Positions 42,907 through 55,800 are shown, counted from the stretch's first letter. The stretch: 64,000 nucleotides of DNA from Rhipidocladum racemiflorum (GCA_036346355.1 CM070590.1:42317749-42381748); one strand, 5' to 3'. Notes: a model not told the origin generated them from the sequence alone. Made by a program: numbers and translations.

Positions 42907-44749
42907 TCAGGGGTAGAACTTTTGCAGCAGTTGCATGTTCTGGGAGTTCACCAACTCTTGTCCGTCCTCAGTCGCAAGTCGGACTGCCCCGGGTCGCGAG
43001 ACTGAAACCACCTTGAAGGGACCCTCCCACCGGGGGGACAGTTTGTTGAGGCCGGCACGCATCTGGATCCTGCGCAAGACCAAGTCTCCTGCCGTCAGTG
43101 TCCTCGGCAGAACTCGGGAGGTGTGGTACCGCTTGAGGCTCTGCTGATATCAGGCTGCACGCAAGGTCGCCTGGTCCGATGCTTCTTCTAGAAGATTGAC
43201 ATCGTCCTGGCGAAGACCCTCCTGGTTCTCCTCCGCGAAGGCTGAAACCTATGGAGAGCCAAATCCCAGCTCGGACGGGAGAACAGCTTCCGCCCCGTAG
43301 ACCAGGAAGAAAGGTGTCTCTCCGGTCACCTGGTTGGGCGTGGTTCGAAGGGATCATAGCACCGCCGGGAGTTCTTCCGCCCACCACGATCCTTGTTTGT
43401 GTAGTCGGTCGAAGGCTCGAGCTTTGAGTCCCCTCAGCACCAGCGTGTTGACAAGCTCCACTTGGCCATTGCTTCTTGGGTGGGCCACCGAAGCGAAGCA
43501 CACTTTGGTTCCCATTTCGTTGCAGAAATCGAGGAATGCCGTGCTAGTGAACTGAGCGCCGTTGTCGGTGATGATGCGATTGGTGACTCCAAAACGTGTG
43601 AAGATTCCCTGCATGATCTTGATAGCGGCGAGCGCCATGATGGCGCGCACCGCGTCAGCTTCAACCCACTTAGTAAACTTGTCGATTTCTACAAATAAGT
43701 GGGTGAAGCCCCCTGTAGCCCGCGGGAATGGACCCAAGATGTCCAGTCCCCAGATTGCGCACGACCAAGAGAGCAGGATGGTTTGTAAGGCCTAGGCAGG
43801 TCAGTGGATCTGCTTAGCGTGGAATTGGCACGCTTCGCATCGCTTCACCAGTTCGCCGACATCCTGGAGGGCTGTAGGCCAATAATATCCTTGGCGGAAC
43901 GCTTTGCCGACGAGCGTCCGACCTGACATATGGCTCCCGCACATGCGTCCATGGATATCAGAGAGCAGGAAGCTCCCCTCTTCCTGACTGATGCACTTCA
44001 GGAGGACACTATTTCTACTCTGGCGATATAGGTCCCCACCTACCAGAGTATAACACTTGGCCTTCCGTGCAAGCTTCTTGACTGACACATCATCGTCGGG
44101 GAACTCTTGGTCTTGCAGGAAGGAGCAGATGGGGTCCATCCACGGCACTTCCAGGCCAAGGGCGGCATTCACTACATGACGGCCTGGGTACTCCGCTTGG
44201 CCAGGCGTTTCCACTAGCGCGGCCTTGGCGGCACCGGTGTTCTCAACAATAAGGGTTGTGGATAATGCGTCATCCTTCCAATCCATTTGGGGGCCGGGAC
44301 GGCCGTGCTATCCTTGCATCCCGGAACGGGGCCGGGATAGTCGCACCGTCCTTCTACACCGACAGGGGGGCCGGGACACCCGCGTTGTCGCCTTCTCCGC
44401 AAGCGGAGGTCGAGATGCCTACACTGTCGCGCACTTCCTCTTCGGGGGCAGCGCCGGATAGTCGGGATAGTCTTTCTTCAAAGACTCCAACCGACACTGA
44501 AGATCTTGATGAAGCGAGCTGCAAAAGTCCTTCCTCCAGGTGATTGTCGCGCCGCGCGATATGGGTGTAGCCCAACCCCCCGAAACAACGCTCCAATCTT
44601 CTGACCTCCTCCAGGTAGGCATCCATGGTGGGGTCCAGGCACTGGAACTCCTTCCACGCTTTGTTGATTACTAACATGGAGTCCCCCTTGACTTGAAGGC
44701 GTAGGATGCCTAAAGCCGAGGCGGCACGCAGCCCCGCTAGTAATCCTTC
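42907..44749 (-). pseudogene. Tat pol 3' part: second RNase H, integrase
   Basis: On the minus strand from 44749, the end of an additional RNase H domain reads FGGLGYTHIARRDN. The integrase zinc finger reads DIHGRMCGSHMSGR and CEACQFHAKQIH (about 43990-43800). The core reads FTHLFVEIDKFTKWVEADAV with TDNGAQFT (about 43700-43540). A C-terminal part reads NKLSPRWEGPF (about 43010-43050) and pol ends in TGA at 42907-42909. A core with a long RNase H-IN spacer fits the Tat lineage. Breaks include TGA after PAVL (about 43352), a TAG near 43250 and a TGA near 43145; all three fit C-to-T change on one strand or the other. The domain is separated from its RT by LARD2. Confidence 0.75.
44745..44749 (+). 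other. Target site duplication of LARD2 (left copy)
   Basis: CCTTC before the LTR, repeated at 52828-52832 after the second LTR. Confidence 0.92.
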
Positions 44750-46825
44750 TGTGATGCCCTAGAATTTGAGAGCAATCCTAGGGTTTTCTTTCTTGATTGT
44801 TCCAGAAAGAAAGAGGGTTTTGTCGGGGAATGAAACAATTGAAGAATATGCGGCAATTTAATATTAAAAATTGGAGTTTTTGGCTAGTTTCCGCTGGGCT
44901 GAGGCAACCTGGGCCTGGGCCGGGAATTTCTTTTTCCCCCTCTCCTCCCCATGCCTTGGTGGGCCGGCCCACCACCCCCCTTTAAGTGGCGCCACCTCCC
45001 CCCTTTGCCCTAGGGTGCCTCCCCTTCCTCCCCTAGTAGCCGCCACTCTCTCCTCTTCCTCCCCTGCGTGGTGGCTCAAGATCCACCACGAAACGCGAAG
45101 GAGAAAGCGAGAAGGGATCCGTGGAGGCGTGGAGGACGAGCAGATTTCAGATTCGGGGTTCATCGCGTGCTTTCCGTGGATTCTCGAGGAAGGACTCTAG
45201 GTAAATTTCCAGAATTTTACCCCCTGTTCTACCTAAGATTAGGAGTGTTTTAGATCTGGTGGTGTTTGGTTTGGATGGAATTTGATGGGGGAGAAGGGTA
45301 GTTGTTCACGCGGTGCTGTTTCTGAGAGGGGAGATTATGCAGCGCGGATTGTTTCGCTGTTTAAGTGGCATAGATGATTTTTACTGAAAAAACCTATAAC
45401 TAGAAAGTTGTAGACAACGTCGATACCTAGCTTCTGTATTTTTTTCAGAATTTTTGGGCCGTCGGTCTGAGAGTTATCTCTGTTGGAAGATGACGAACAG
45501 AATCTGGAAACAGATTTCGTCCACTGTGTTGGACGGTTGTTTAGGCATATTTAACAGAAGAATTGAAATTTTTGACCTTCACGAAAGTTGTAGATCTCGT
45601 CAATATCTAGCTACTGTAATTTTTCTGTATTTTTATGAATAGTAGAAAAAAAGATACGAAATTGGGAAGAGAGGGTGCTGCTGTTCGATCCGGACAGATC
45701 GGGGTTTTTGGCGTTTAAATGGGATCGGGGAGTAGGAAGCGTGTGTTTGAATTGTATGATGAATTGTGATGTTGCTATGTACTGAAATAATGTTTGCTCA
45801 GGTGGTGCCACTGCTGGGCGTAACTAGGTTCTTCGCCCACGTCGGTAAAGGCAAGTGGAAGCAGTTGTATTGTTAATCTATACATTGTTGTTTGATTCGC
45901 CTTCACTATAAACTCCAATTACAGCAATCATACATGGTTTAATCATTTGCTTTGAGGATTGCAATATCTTGACTGGTATTGTGATGTTGTGGTTTAGCTA
46001 TGAATCAAGAGTAAGGTGAAAAATGATGTTGTTTACCGGATGAATTGTCTAAACATTTCATCTCTATGATATTTGTTTTCTATCCATGCTATATGATGAT
46101 ATGAAAACGTGTGGACTCAGTGGGAGAGGTTATGAATGAATTCATGCATGAAGCATTAACTGCATAATCATGCATTGGAAGTTTGTCGACGCCAGCAGGC
46201 GCGATCAAGACGGTACAACACCGTGTGTTCCTGAGAAAGGGCACGGTGAGGAGGAACATGGCATAAGCATGTGCATCAATCATATGCATTTTACTGAAGT
46301 GGTGTGGACTCTTTGATGTGGTATTGTACATGAGGAATGTGGAATGTTAGATATATGGTGGATGTGGTATTGTATATGAGGAATGTGGAATGCTAGATAT
46401 ATGGTGGATGTTTTATTGGTATTAGTTGTTCCGCTTGCTGAGATTACCCAATCTTACTACTTGCTGTTTTGATGTTTTCAGGTAGCGCACGTGAGTCGTA
46501 AGCATGAAGGGTGAGCTAGCAACACAATAATTTTTCTGATGTCATCACGACTCTCATGATCTAGTGCTTTAAATAATTCATTAGTTGGATGCAATTTTAT
46601 TTCATATAGACCCCTTATTGTTCCCTTTAAACCTGTTCTCGTTTATGGTTGTCCCATTAGAGATGTGTTATATTTGTGGTTGATACCTGGTTGAATTAGA
46701 CTCGTTGTCTCTAGTATTGATGTCATGATATTATTCCTATTTGAATTGCTTCCGTATTATCCTGTTTTAGGGGAAATGCTGTCGAATTTTTCTTGTACAA
46801 CAGTTGAGATTTATGGGGTGTTACA
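44750..46825 (+). repeat. LARD2 5' LTR
   Basis: TGTGATGCC...GTGTTACA. Possible leader splice sites: donor CTAG|GTAAAT at 45201, acceptor TTTGCTCAG|GTGG at 45800-45801, short exon 45802-45850, donor AAAG|GCAAGT at 45851, acceptor GTTTTCAG at 46480-46481. A 50-bp motif is repeated with 180-bp spacing (45401-45450 and 45581-45630). Open frames in the GC-rich part 44860-45250 run on both strands and are not convincing genes. Confidence 0.9.
45851..46481 (+). other. Candidate GC-AG intron in LARD2 5' LTR
   Basis: Donor AAAG|GCAAGT, acceptor GATGTTTTCAG|GTAGCG; 631 bp. The 3' LTR has 51852-52483 (632 bp) and LARD1 has 20092-19508 on the minus strand (585 bp). No coding frame is evident across it. 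Confidence 0.4.
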
Positions 46826-46827
46826 GT

Positions 46828-46839
46828 TGGTATCAGAGC
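46828..46839 (+). other. LARD2 primer-binding site (tRNA-Met)
   Basis: TGGTATCAGAGC two bases inside the LTR end. Confidence 0.9.
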
Positions 46840-49800
46840 GGGCTGTAGGTCCCTGGAATGTGTATTTAGTGTCATACTATAGGTTCAACCTAAAATATGA
46901 AGTGGGATAATCTAGAAACATGGCTTAGGTTTCACTTAAAACTTTGCCATAGGATAGCAACATTAAAACTTGTGTAAGTGGAATAATTAATTTAAAACTT
47001 GACACACTCAAGGTACAAAGAGGAATGGGTCTGGGTACCGTTGCTTTACGCTTAAATGTTGTATTTAAGCTTTGATGTTGAATGTTATATTTGGTAATAT
47101 ATGTTGCTATGTTTATGAAAGAATTGATTGTGTTGATACATTTGAGATTATGTGGGTTGTGGTGCCGAAAGGGTTTCGGTCACCTTCTGTTGTTTGTAGT
47201 AATGATGGGTTTGACGGTGTGGCCAGTTAGTGCCATCACCAATGGACTTTTAACCTCCTGTTGGGAGAGTGATTATCCTTTTTGTCGTAGATTGGGTAGT
47301 TGGTTGGAGTCGAGTAGTAGAGTTGTGGATTGACCCTCCGAATTTCCTTTGTCGTTTTGACGAACGGTTTTGGTTGGTTTTTGATTGGTTGAAATTAAAG
47401 AAAAATTGTTCGGTTTTGGATACTCACCGATAGTTCTTTTGGTGGTTTTGGTTTTGTCTTCTTTGGTTGAAGACAAAAGAAGAATTTAGGGTTGCGCCTC
47501 TTTTGGTCGCCTTGCCAGCTTTGACGCCCGATTTGTTGTTTGCCTTATAGAGAAACTTATAGATTGATTCTTGGGTTACCATTCTCCAATTTGAAAAGAA
47601 GTTATTGAAGTTTCGATGAAAAATCTAAGTCGCATGGATTTAGGTGTCAAGGTTTTGTCGGAAAGGATGTGGTTGATCGGTTGTTTTACGGAGAAAGTTT
47701 TCAATTTATTCTTGTGTTTGTCTTTCTCCGAGGTTTAAAAGAGTTATTGCGGTGTTGTGCCAGACCTTGTTGTCGGGGCCTAAGTGGTGTTTGATCGCAA
47801 TGATGACTTGCTTGGGAATTCATCTTTGAAAAACCGTTTGTTCCGTGAAAGTTTGAAGTTTGGGGTTATGGCCTTATCTGAAAAAAAAAGATTTGGTTAA
47901 TCGCTTGGTTTTCCCTCTTGCAACCATCTTCCTTCGCGGAAGTTGTTGATCTCGAGAGTTGTGGAGTAGTTGCGTGTCGGCATTTGGGAATTTAAGAGTT
48001 GACTTCTCTTGTGATTTGTGGTTGAGCTTTCCGGAAGGAAAGGTGTTTTGGGTGTTGTTCTTTTCTGGAGCAATTTTGGTTTCCTTAAGAGTTGGGTGCG
48101 CGATTCACGCGGATGTTTAAGAAGTTAAGTGTATGACGAGAAGTTAGAAGTTTTCGGATGATATGAGCTAGTGGTTCGGTTAAAGCGAATTTGTTGTTTG
48201 TTTAAAGATAAACTAAAATATTGTGTTGATAAGAGATGATTAAACGAGACGTCAGGTGATCCAAAGTGAAAGTTGATTAGTGGTGTGTGTAAAGTGATGC
48301 GGGTTATGGAATCTAATAGATGTTTGAGATTAGTTAGCATAGAATGTCTCGGTTGATGAACTTGTTATAGCAAGAAGATGGTGTGAAATTCTGCCTATTG
48401 TAGCTGGTGGGTCAGTTAATATTGTGGGTCGACAATATGACTTAAAATACGTGTAATCAATTAATGAGGATATATGGAATGATTGTAGGAAATGTTGAAT
48501 TATTCTTGATAGATGTCTGTCTGGGATCCGTACTTATGAGGGATGTCTAGTGGAGATCGTGTCGCGTGGTTAGTATTAATTATTGGTGGAATGAACTGGT
48601 GATATGGAATATGTGACTTAGGGATTATACCCAGGGTAATTGTTGATTACGCTGGAATAATTGTAAAGAGATGTGTGCTACGCTTGGGATAATAAGTTGC
48701 ATGAATAATGGTTCGTCATGGTTAGTAGACCAAAAGAAGTTGTTGATATGCGTCTTATGTTGGATTAACTGATAAGTTAATTGTGTTGGAGTTGTGAGAA
48801 CGTGGTTCTCCTTGTCGATTGTCATACGGTAGATATGGTCTATGGTTCGTTGGTAATATAATCAGTTGTGGTTATATGAACAGTGAAAAGTGATTTTATT
48901 AAGAGCAGATGTTGTAGCTTGTGTGCAACAGTGTTGGACTTGTCGGGATTTGGGTGATTATGACATCCGTATTGGCTAAGAGTATTGGAATGTGAGTAAT
49001 GGTGGGATTTGAGTCGAACTTTCTTTTGAAGGTTTACGGATTCAAATGAAGGTATAAATTTTCTGGGAGTGCTTGCCTCTTTGTTTAGCCGTCTTGATTA
49101 GTGTGCAAGAAAATCTCCTCGATTAAGTGGCATTTTGTCAAGTTACAAACTTGACTCCGATGATTGGAATTATGGATGAAAGAGTAGTATTTGAAGTAAC
49201 CGGCTTATGGGTTCCAAATGTGGTGTGGTATTGAACCATGCCAATCTTTGGATTTGGGCTAATCTGTTTAGTCTATGCTATGAGTATGGATTAACACCCA
49301 AAGCGTTGAGTGGGACGCTCTCTTTAGCTGCTCAACTGATTTATCTTTGGTAACCCCGGAGAGTTAAGCGCTTAAATTGTAATTCTATCGTGACTAGAGT
49401 TGGATTTATTTGGGAAACGTGTGTGGTGTTTAAGTAGCTGCTTTCAAAAGGTGAATCTTATGATTGTTTCATAAGTGATTTTTGTTGGTAAGGTGTTCCT
49501 CATTGGGGATGTGTTTCCTTCTCTTTAAGAGAATTGGTAGCGGTTATTAGGCGTAGATGTTTGATTTGAGAGTTGATGCTATCTTCTGTTATTGGCTTTG
49601 GTTAAAATGCGATGTTTTGCACGCATTGCGTGCAGTGGTTGTTGGGTTGTGATGCGATATGGTATTTTTTTTTCCGGTTAACGCCGTCGTAGTTTATGCG
49701 AATTTGAGCAACCATCGATGTTGTTGGGTGTCAATCATGTGACAAAGAGAATGAAGTCTCTTTGTGAATGGTTAATGGGTATCGTGGTTACATGACGAAT

Positions 49801-50755
49801 AAATGGTGAAAAAGATTCATGACATCGTTTTTATAAGCATAAAAGAGTTGTTGAGCCAGGATGGTGAGAAAGTCATATAGAGATATATGACTAATCCGGA
49901 GTGCTCTTGAAGAATTCGCATTCGTGTTATGAATCGAGATTTCCATTGCTCTCTAGCATGAAAAGGAATGAATGGGTAAATGCTAGTATTCAATCTATTT
50001 TAAATAGTTGGAGTATGTTGAGTGGTGGTAATTTTGTTATCATCTATGTATAGGGTAGCCAAAAGTAATGTTATTGGTTGATGTTTATGCCCATTTGTTG
50101 ATATTGATGACTTGGTAGGGTTGTTAATTATTGGAAACCATTGATCCAATAGAAAAAATGTAAAAGCGTGGAATAATGTCGAGTACATGTTGTGATTGGG
50201 ATGAACATTGGATAACAATCATGATGAGGTAGTATAGAATGGAAGACGCTTTTGTTAATCATCATAAACTGTATTTATAAATGTTGGGTATTGGTTTTTT
50301 GTTGAAGATCAATTTTTTTGCAAGGTTCTAACCTCGCTTGTTCAAATAGCTGGTGGTCTTGGAGTGTATGTCTCACCTGGTTTGTCGCCGCCTTGAATAC
50401 TACGAACCACAAGAGAGGGTTGTGGTGTGAAAACACATTTGTGCGTGGGAGATGAAGAGGGTTCTAGAGACTGTACCGCTTTTCGGAGAGTGGTTGGAAT
50501 AAGGAGTGCGAGACCGTTTTCTTTCATGGTCTATTTGGGAATTGAAGTGAAGATGGAACCGTGAGAGGTTGCACTGCTGAGCTAAATCAACATTTTCTCG
50601 CTAGTGTTGGTTTTGAGAACTCGCTTGTCGCTTATTCCGTTTGAGTCTTTGTGTGAATGTTTTGTGTTGCAAAGAAGTCTTTTGTCCTTTGGGGACTTTG
50701 TTGTTGATTTTGGTGTGTCTTAGATTCGGGACTAATCCTTTTAAGGTGGGGAGAT
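46840..50755 (+). other. LARD2 internal region, non-coding
   Basis: No frame with gag, protease, RT, RNase H or integrase motifs on either strand. The longest open stretch (83 codons at 47082) is not kept in LARD1, where the homologous DNA (about 18570-18860, minus) has other frames. About 70 bp at 46936-47006 is the leader block shared with LARD1 and element E. The sense strand is markedly G/T rich and C poor, especially 48100-50300. The polypurine tract AAGGTGGGGAGAT lies at 50743-50755. Confidence 0.8.
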
Positions 50756-52827
50756 TGTGATGCCCTAGAATTTGAGAGCAATCCTAGGGTTTTCTTTCTT
50801 GATTGTTCCGTAAAGAAAGAGGGTTTTGTCGGGAATGAAACAATTGAAGAATATGCGGCAATTTAATATTAAAAATTGGAGTTTTGGGCTAGTTTCCGCT
50901 GGCCGAGGCAACCTGGGCCTGGGCCGAATTTCTTTTCCCCTCTCCTCCCCATGCCTTGGGTGGGCCGGCCCACCACCCCCCTTTAAGTGGCGCCACCTCC
51001 CCCCTTTGCCCTAGGGTGCCTCCCCTTCCCCCCCTAGCAGCCGCCACCCTCTCCTCTTCCTCCCCTGCGTGGTGGCTCAAGATCCACCACGAAACGCGAA
51101 GGAGAAAGCGAGAAGGGATCCGTGGAGGCGTGGAGGACGAGCAGATTTCAGATTCGGGGTTCATCGCGTGCTTTCCGTGGATTCTCGAGGAAGGACTCTA
51201 GGTAAATTTCCAGAATTTTACCCCCTGCTCTACCTAAGATTAGGAGTGTTTTAGATCTGGTGGTGTTTGGTTTGGATGGAATTTGATGGGGGAGAAGGGT
51301 AGTTGTTCACGCGGTGCTGTTTCTGAGAGGGGAGATTGTGCAGCGCGGATTGTTTCGCCGTTTAAGTGGCATACATGATTTTTACTGCGAAAACCTATAA
51401 CTAGAAAGTTGTAGACAACGTCGATATCTAGCTTCTGTATTTTTTTCAGAATTTTTGGGGCGTCGGTATGAGAGTTATCTATGTTGGAAGATGACGAACA
51501 GAATCTGGAAACAGATTTTGTCCACTGTGTTGGATGGTTGTTTAGGCATATTTAACGGCAGAATTGAAATTTTTGACCTTCATGAAAGTTGTAGATATCG
51601 TCAATATCTAGCTACTGTAATTTTTCTGTATTTTTATGAACAGTAGAAAAAAAGATACGAAATTGGGAAGAGAGGGTGCTGCTGTTCGATCCGGACAGAT
51701 CGGGGTTTTTGGCGTTTAAATGGGATCGGGGAGTAGGAAGCGTGTGTTTGAATTGTGTGATGAATTGTGATGTTGCTATGTACTGAAATAATGTTTGTTC
51801 AGGTGGTGCCACTGCTGGGCGTAACTAGGTTCTTCGCCCACGTCGGTAAAGGCAAGTGGAAGCAGTTGTATTGTTAATCTATACATTGTTGTTTGATTCG
51901 CCTTCACTATAAACTCCAATTATAGCAATCATACATGGTTTAATCATTTGCTTTGAGGATTGCAATATCTTGACTGGTATTGTGATGTTGTGGTTTAGCT
52001 ATGAATCAAGAGTAAGGTGAAGAATGATGTTGTTTAGTGGATGAATTGTCTAAACATTTCATCTCTATGATATTTGTTTTATATCCATGATATATGATGA
52101 TATGAAAACGTGTGGACTCAGTGGGAGAGCTTATGAATGAATTCAAGAATGAAGCATTAACTGCATAATCATGCATAAGAAGTTTGTCGACGCTAGCGGC
52201 GCGATCAAGACGGTACAACACCGTGTGTTCCTGAGAAAGGGCACGGTGAGGAGGAACATGGCATAAGCATGTGCATCAATCATATGCATTTTACTGAAGT
52301 GGTGTGGACTCTTTGATGTGGTATTGTACATGAAGAATGTGGAATGTTAGATATATGGTGGATGTGGTATTGTATATGAGGAATGTGGAATGCTAGATAT
52401 ATGGTGGATGTTTTATTGGTATTAGTTGTTCCGCTTGGCCGAGATTACCCAATCTCACTACTTGTCGCTTTTGATGTTTTCAGGTAGCGCACGTGAGTCG
52501 TAAGCATGAAGGGTGGGCTAGCAACACAATAATTTTTCTGATGTCATCACGACTCTCATGATCTAGTGCTTTAAATAATTCATTAGTTGGATGCAATTTT
52601 ATTTCATATAGACCCCTTGTTGTTCCCTTTAAACCTGTTATTGTTTATGGTTGTCCCATTAGAGATGTGTTATATTTGTGGTTGATACCTGGTTGAATTA
52701 GACTCGTTGTCTCTAGTATTGATGTCGTGATATTATTCCTATTTGAATTGCTTCCGTATTGTCCTGTTTTAGGGGAAATGCTGTCGAATTTTTCTTGTAC
52801 AACAGTTGAGATTTATGGGGTGTTACA
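50756..52827 (+). repeat. LARD2 3' LTR
   Basis: Second LTR, same features as the 5' LTR: repeated motif at about 51402-51631, GC-AG intron candidate 51852-52483. Ends GGGGTGTTACA at 52827 before the CCTTC duplication. Confidence 0.9.
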
Positions 52828-55800
52828 CCTTCATATTCAGCGACATTGTTGGTGGCCCTGAATTCCAGGGCGACCACATACTGGAGGATGTCACCGGTCG
52901 GGGAGACGAAGACAACCCCAGCCCCCGTGCCCTCCAACCTGAGTGAGCCGTCGAAGAAAAGAGTCCAGGGTGAAGGCGTGAGTTCTTCTTAAGGGGCGGC
53001 GGGAGTCCACTCGGCAGTGAACTCCGCCAGGTTTTTGCTTTTGATGGTGGTGCGGGGGGTGAACTTGAGACAGAACTCCCCTAGCTCCACTGACCACTTG
53101 GCGACACGTCCTTCAATCTACCGGTTATGGAGGATATCGCGAAGAGGGTAGGCCATGACCACCGTGACCTCTCGTCCTTGAAAGTAATGCTGCAGCTTCC
53201 TGGAGGCCACCAGGATGGCGTACATCATCTTTTGCGCTTGTGGGTATCTAGTCTCTGCGTCATGTAATACTTTGCTTATGAAGTAGACCGGCTTCTGAAT
53301 GCCTTCCCTCTCCGCCAGCAGCACCACTCTCACCACCGCAGGGGTAGCGGCAATATACAGGAGCAACGACTCACCCTGCCTGGGGGCAACTAGCACCGGC
53401 GGGGAGGAGAGGTATAGCTTCAGGTCTTCGAATGCTTGCTGGGCTTCCACAGTCCATTCAAAGTGGTTGGTCCTCTCTTTAGCATCTTGAAAAGGGGCAG
53501 GCTCCTTTCCCCCAGTCGGGCGATGAACTGCCCGAGGGAGGCCAGGTGACCTACGAGGCACTACACCTGCTTGAGTCTAACCGGCGATTTCATGCGCATG
53601 ATGGCCTCTATCTTTTCAGGGTTAGCCTCGATGCCCCGATGGGACACGAGAAACCCTAGCAGTTTTCGAGAGGGCACACCGAATATGCATTTCTTGGGGT
53701 TAAGCTTCAAGCAAATCTTTCGAAGGTTGGTGAAGGTTTACTCCAGGTCTTCGATCATGTCCTCGCTCTTCTTGGTTTTGACGACCAGATCATCAACGTA
53801 TACCTCAAGCTTCCACCCTATCTAGGGGCGAAAAGAGATATGCATTGCGCGCTGATATGTAGAACCCGCATTTTCTAACCCGAAGGCCATTTTCACGTAA
53901 CAGTAGATGCCCATGGGGGTTACAAAAACGGTTTTCTCTTCGTCTTCTGTCACCATGCCAATCTGATGGTACCTGGAGTACGCATCCAAAAAGCACAGTA
54001 GCTCACACCCCACCATCGAGTCGACGATGAGGTCAATGTGCGGCAGAGGGTAAGGATCCTTAGGGCAAGCTTTGTTAAGGTCGGTAAAGTCAATGCACAT
54101 TCGCCACTTCCCATTGGATTTCTTGACGAGCACAGGGTTGGCAAGCCACTCTGGGTGAGATACTTCCCAGACGATCCCTATGCGTAGCAGCTTCTCTACC
54201 TCCTACCGAATGGCGTCCTACCGCTCAGGTGCCTGCCTCCGGACCCTTTGCCGGACCTGGCGCACTTCTGAGAGCGTCACCAATCGGTGCTTGATCACCT
54301 CCCTGGGGACCCCAGTCATGTCAGACGGTTGCCAGGCAAACACGTCGGAGTTAGACCAGAGGAAGGTGACGAGCGCATCTTCCTATTTGGAGTTGAGGCT
54401 GTCGCCAATGGAGATGGTTTTTCCAGGCTTGCCCTCACTCAAGGAGACCACCTTGACCTCGCTGGAAGAGCCAGGCTAGGTGCGGGTCTGGCCCTGAGGG
54501 GCTCCCAGATAGGCGGCATCGGCCGGCCCATTGCAGGCCACGCCGACCAGGTCCAGTGCGTTCTTGTGGCAACGCAAGGCCTCTTGTTGGTCCACCCGAA
54601 GTACTATGGGGCCAGCTGGCCCCAGCAGCTTCACCACCATGTAGACGTAATGGGTTGCCGCCATGAACTTGGCCAATGCAGGTCAACCAAGCAAGGCGTT
54701 GATGGGGAGATCGAAGTCAGCGACCTCAAAATCCACCATCTCGGTCCAGAAGTTGCTCTCCTCCCCAAAGGTGACGGGGAGGGAAACCTAACCTAGGGGA
54801 TGCAAGGTAGCCCCCGGGGCTACCCCATGGAAGGGTAGCGTCGAACGCAACTCCCGCTGAGGTACTTGTAGTGCGTGGAACGCCCCTAAGGAAAGATGGC
54901 TGATAGTGCTCCCTCCGTCCATCAATACTCGACCTAGCCTCACATTCTGGATTGTGGGAGAAACCACGATCAGAAGGTGACTTAGGCCGGCTGTGTTGTC
55001 GGGGTGATCGGCCTGACTGAAAGTGATCGGCTCCTCCGACCACTTTAGCATCCGACCCGCTCCTATGCTCGGCACCGTAGCGCACACCTCTCCTCAGGCG
55101 TTTGAATGCCGTGTTGGAGGGATAGGTGGTTGAACCACCATGAATGTATGCTACAGCATGGTCTGCCCACTGAAAGGCTAGCGGGGCGGAGTCATCATCT
55201 TCGTTGCAAGGGCGATGCTCCTTAACTTGCCGACCCACCATATTGGTCAGGGCCTGACAATTTGCCAGATCGTGATCACGAGTCCGGTGGATCGGACAGT
55301 AGGATCGGCCCTCCTCTTCCTCGTGGTTGTCGTCGCCCCGTCCACATCGACCATCCCGCCGGTCGCGGCGGTCGCGGCCCTACGGGCGGGTTTCCCGTCG
55401 TTTGCGCTCGGTAGCCAAGACCCGCCTGGTCTCGTCCGCGTCACGCCTCTTCGTCTTCTTGCTCGTGTGGCCAGAGCCCCTTGAGGCCCCGGCCTCATCC
55501 TTACCACGGCCACTCATAGAACCGGACACCGGTCCCCGAGCCTCCGCTGCCCTAGCACATTTGTGTGCTAGGGAGAAAAACTCGGAGGTTGAGGTGACTT
55601 CGCGACTGGCCATCTTCTCCCTCATTTGTCGGTCACGAACGCCCCTTTGGAAGGCGATCACGACCGACTGCACGGAGATTCGAGGGATCGTATTGCGACA
55701 GTGGCAAAAACATCGGATGAAGTTGTGCAACGATTCCTCTTTCCCCTGCTCGAGGGCATGAAGATCGTCCTCCACGCCCGACTGCGTGTACGAACTCTAG

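Larger units (their letters stand above)
44750..52827 (+). mobile_element. LARD2: complete non-coding LTR retrotransposon
   Basis: 8078 bp: LTR 44750-46825 (2076 bp), primer site, 3.9-kb internal region, polypurine tract, LTR 50756-52827 (2072 bp), flanked by CCTTC on both sides. It splits the Tat pol between the two RNase H parts. By eye the LTRs differ at roughly 45 places (about 2%), several of them CTG versus TCG/CCG differences that may be base-calling error, so the insertion is at most moderately old. With no gag or pol it must use enzymes of another element. The shared leader points to element E as the partner family. Confidence 0.93.

Noticed and set aside
42968..43501. 177-codon open frame on the minus strand as an independent protein
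   Set aside because: It is a shifted frame of the Tat integrase C-terminal region; the true frame shows the NKLSPRWEGPF motif.
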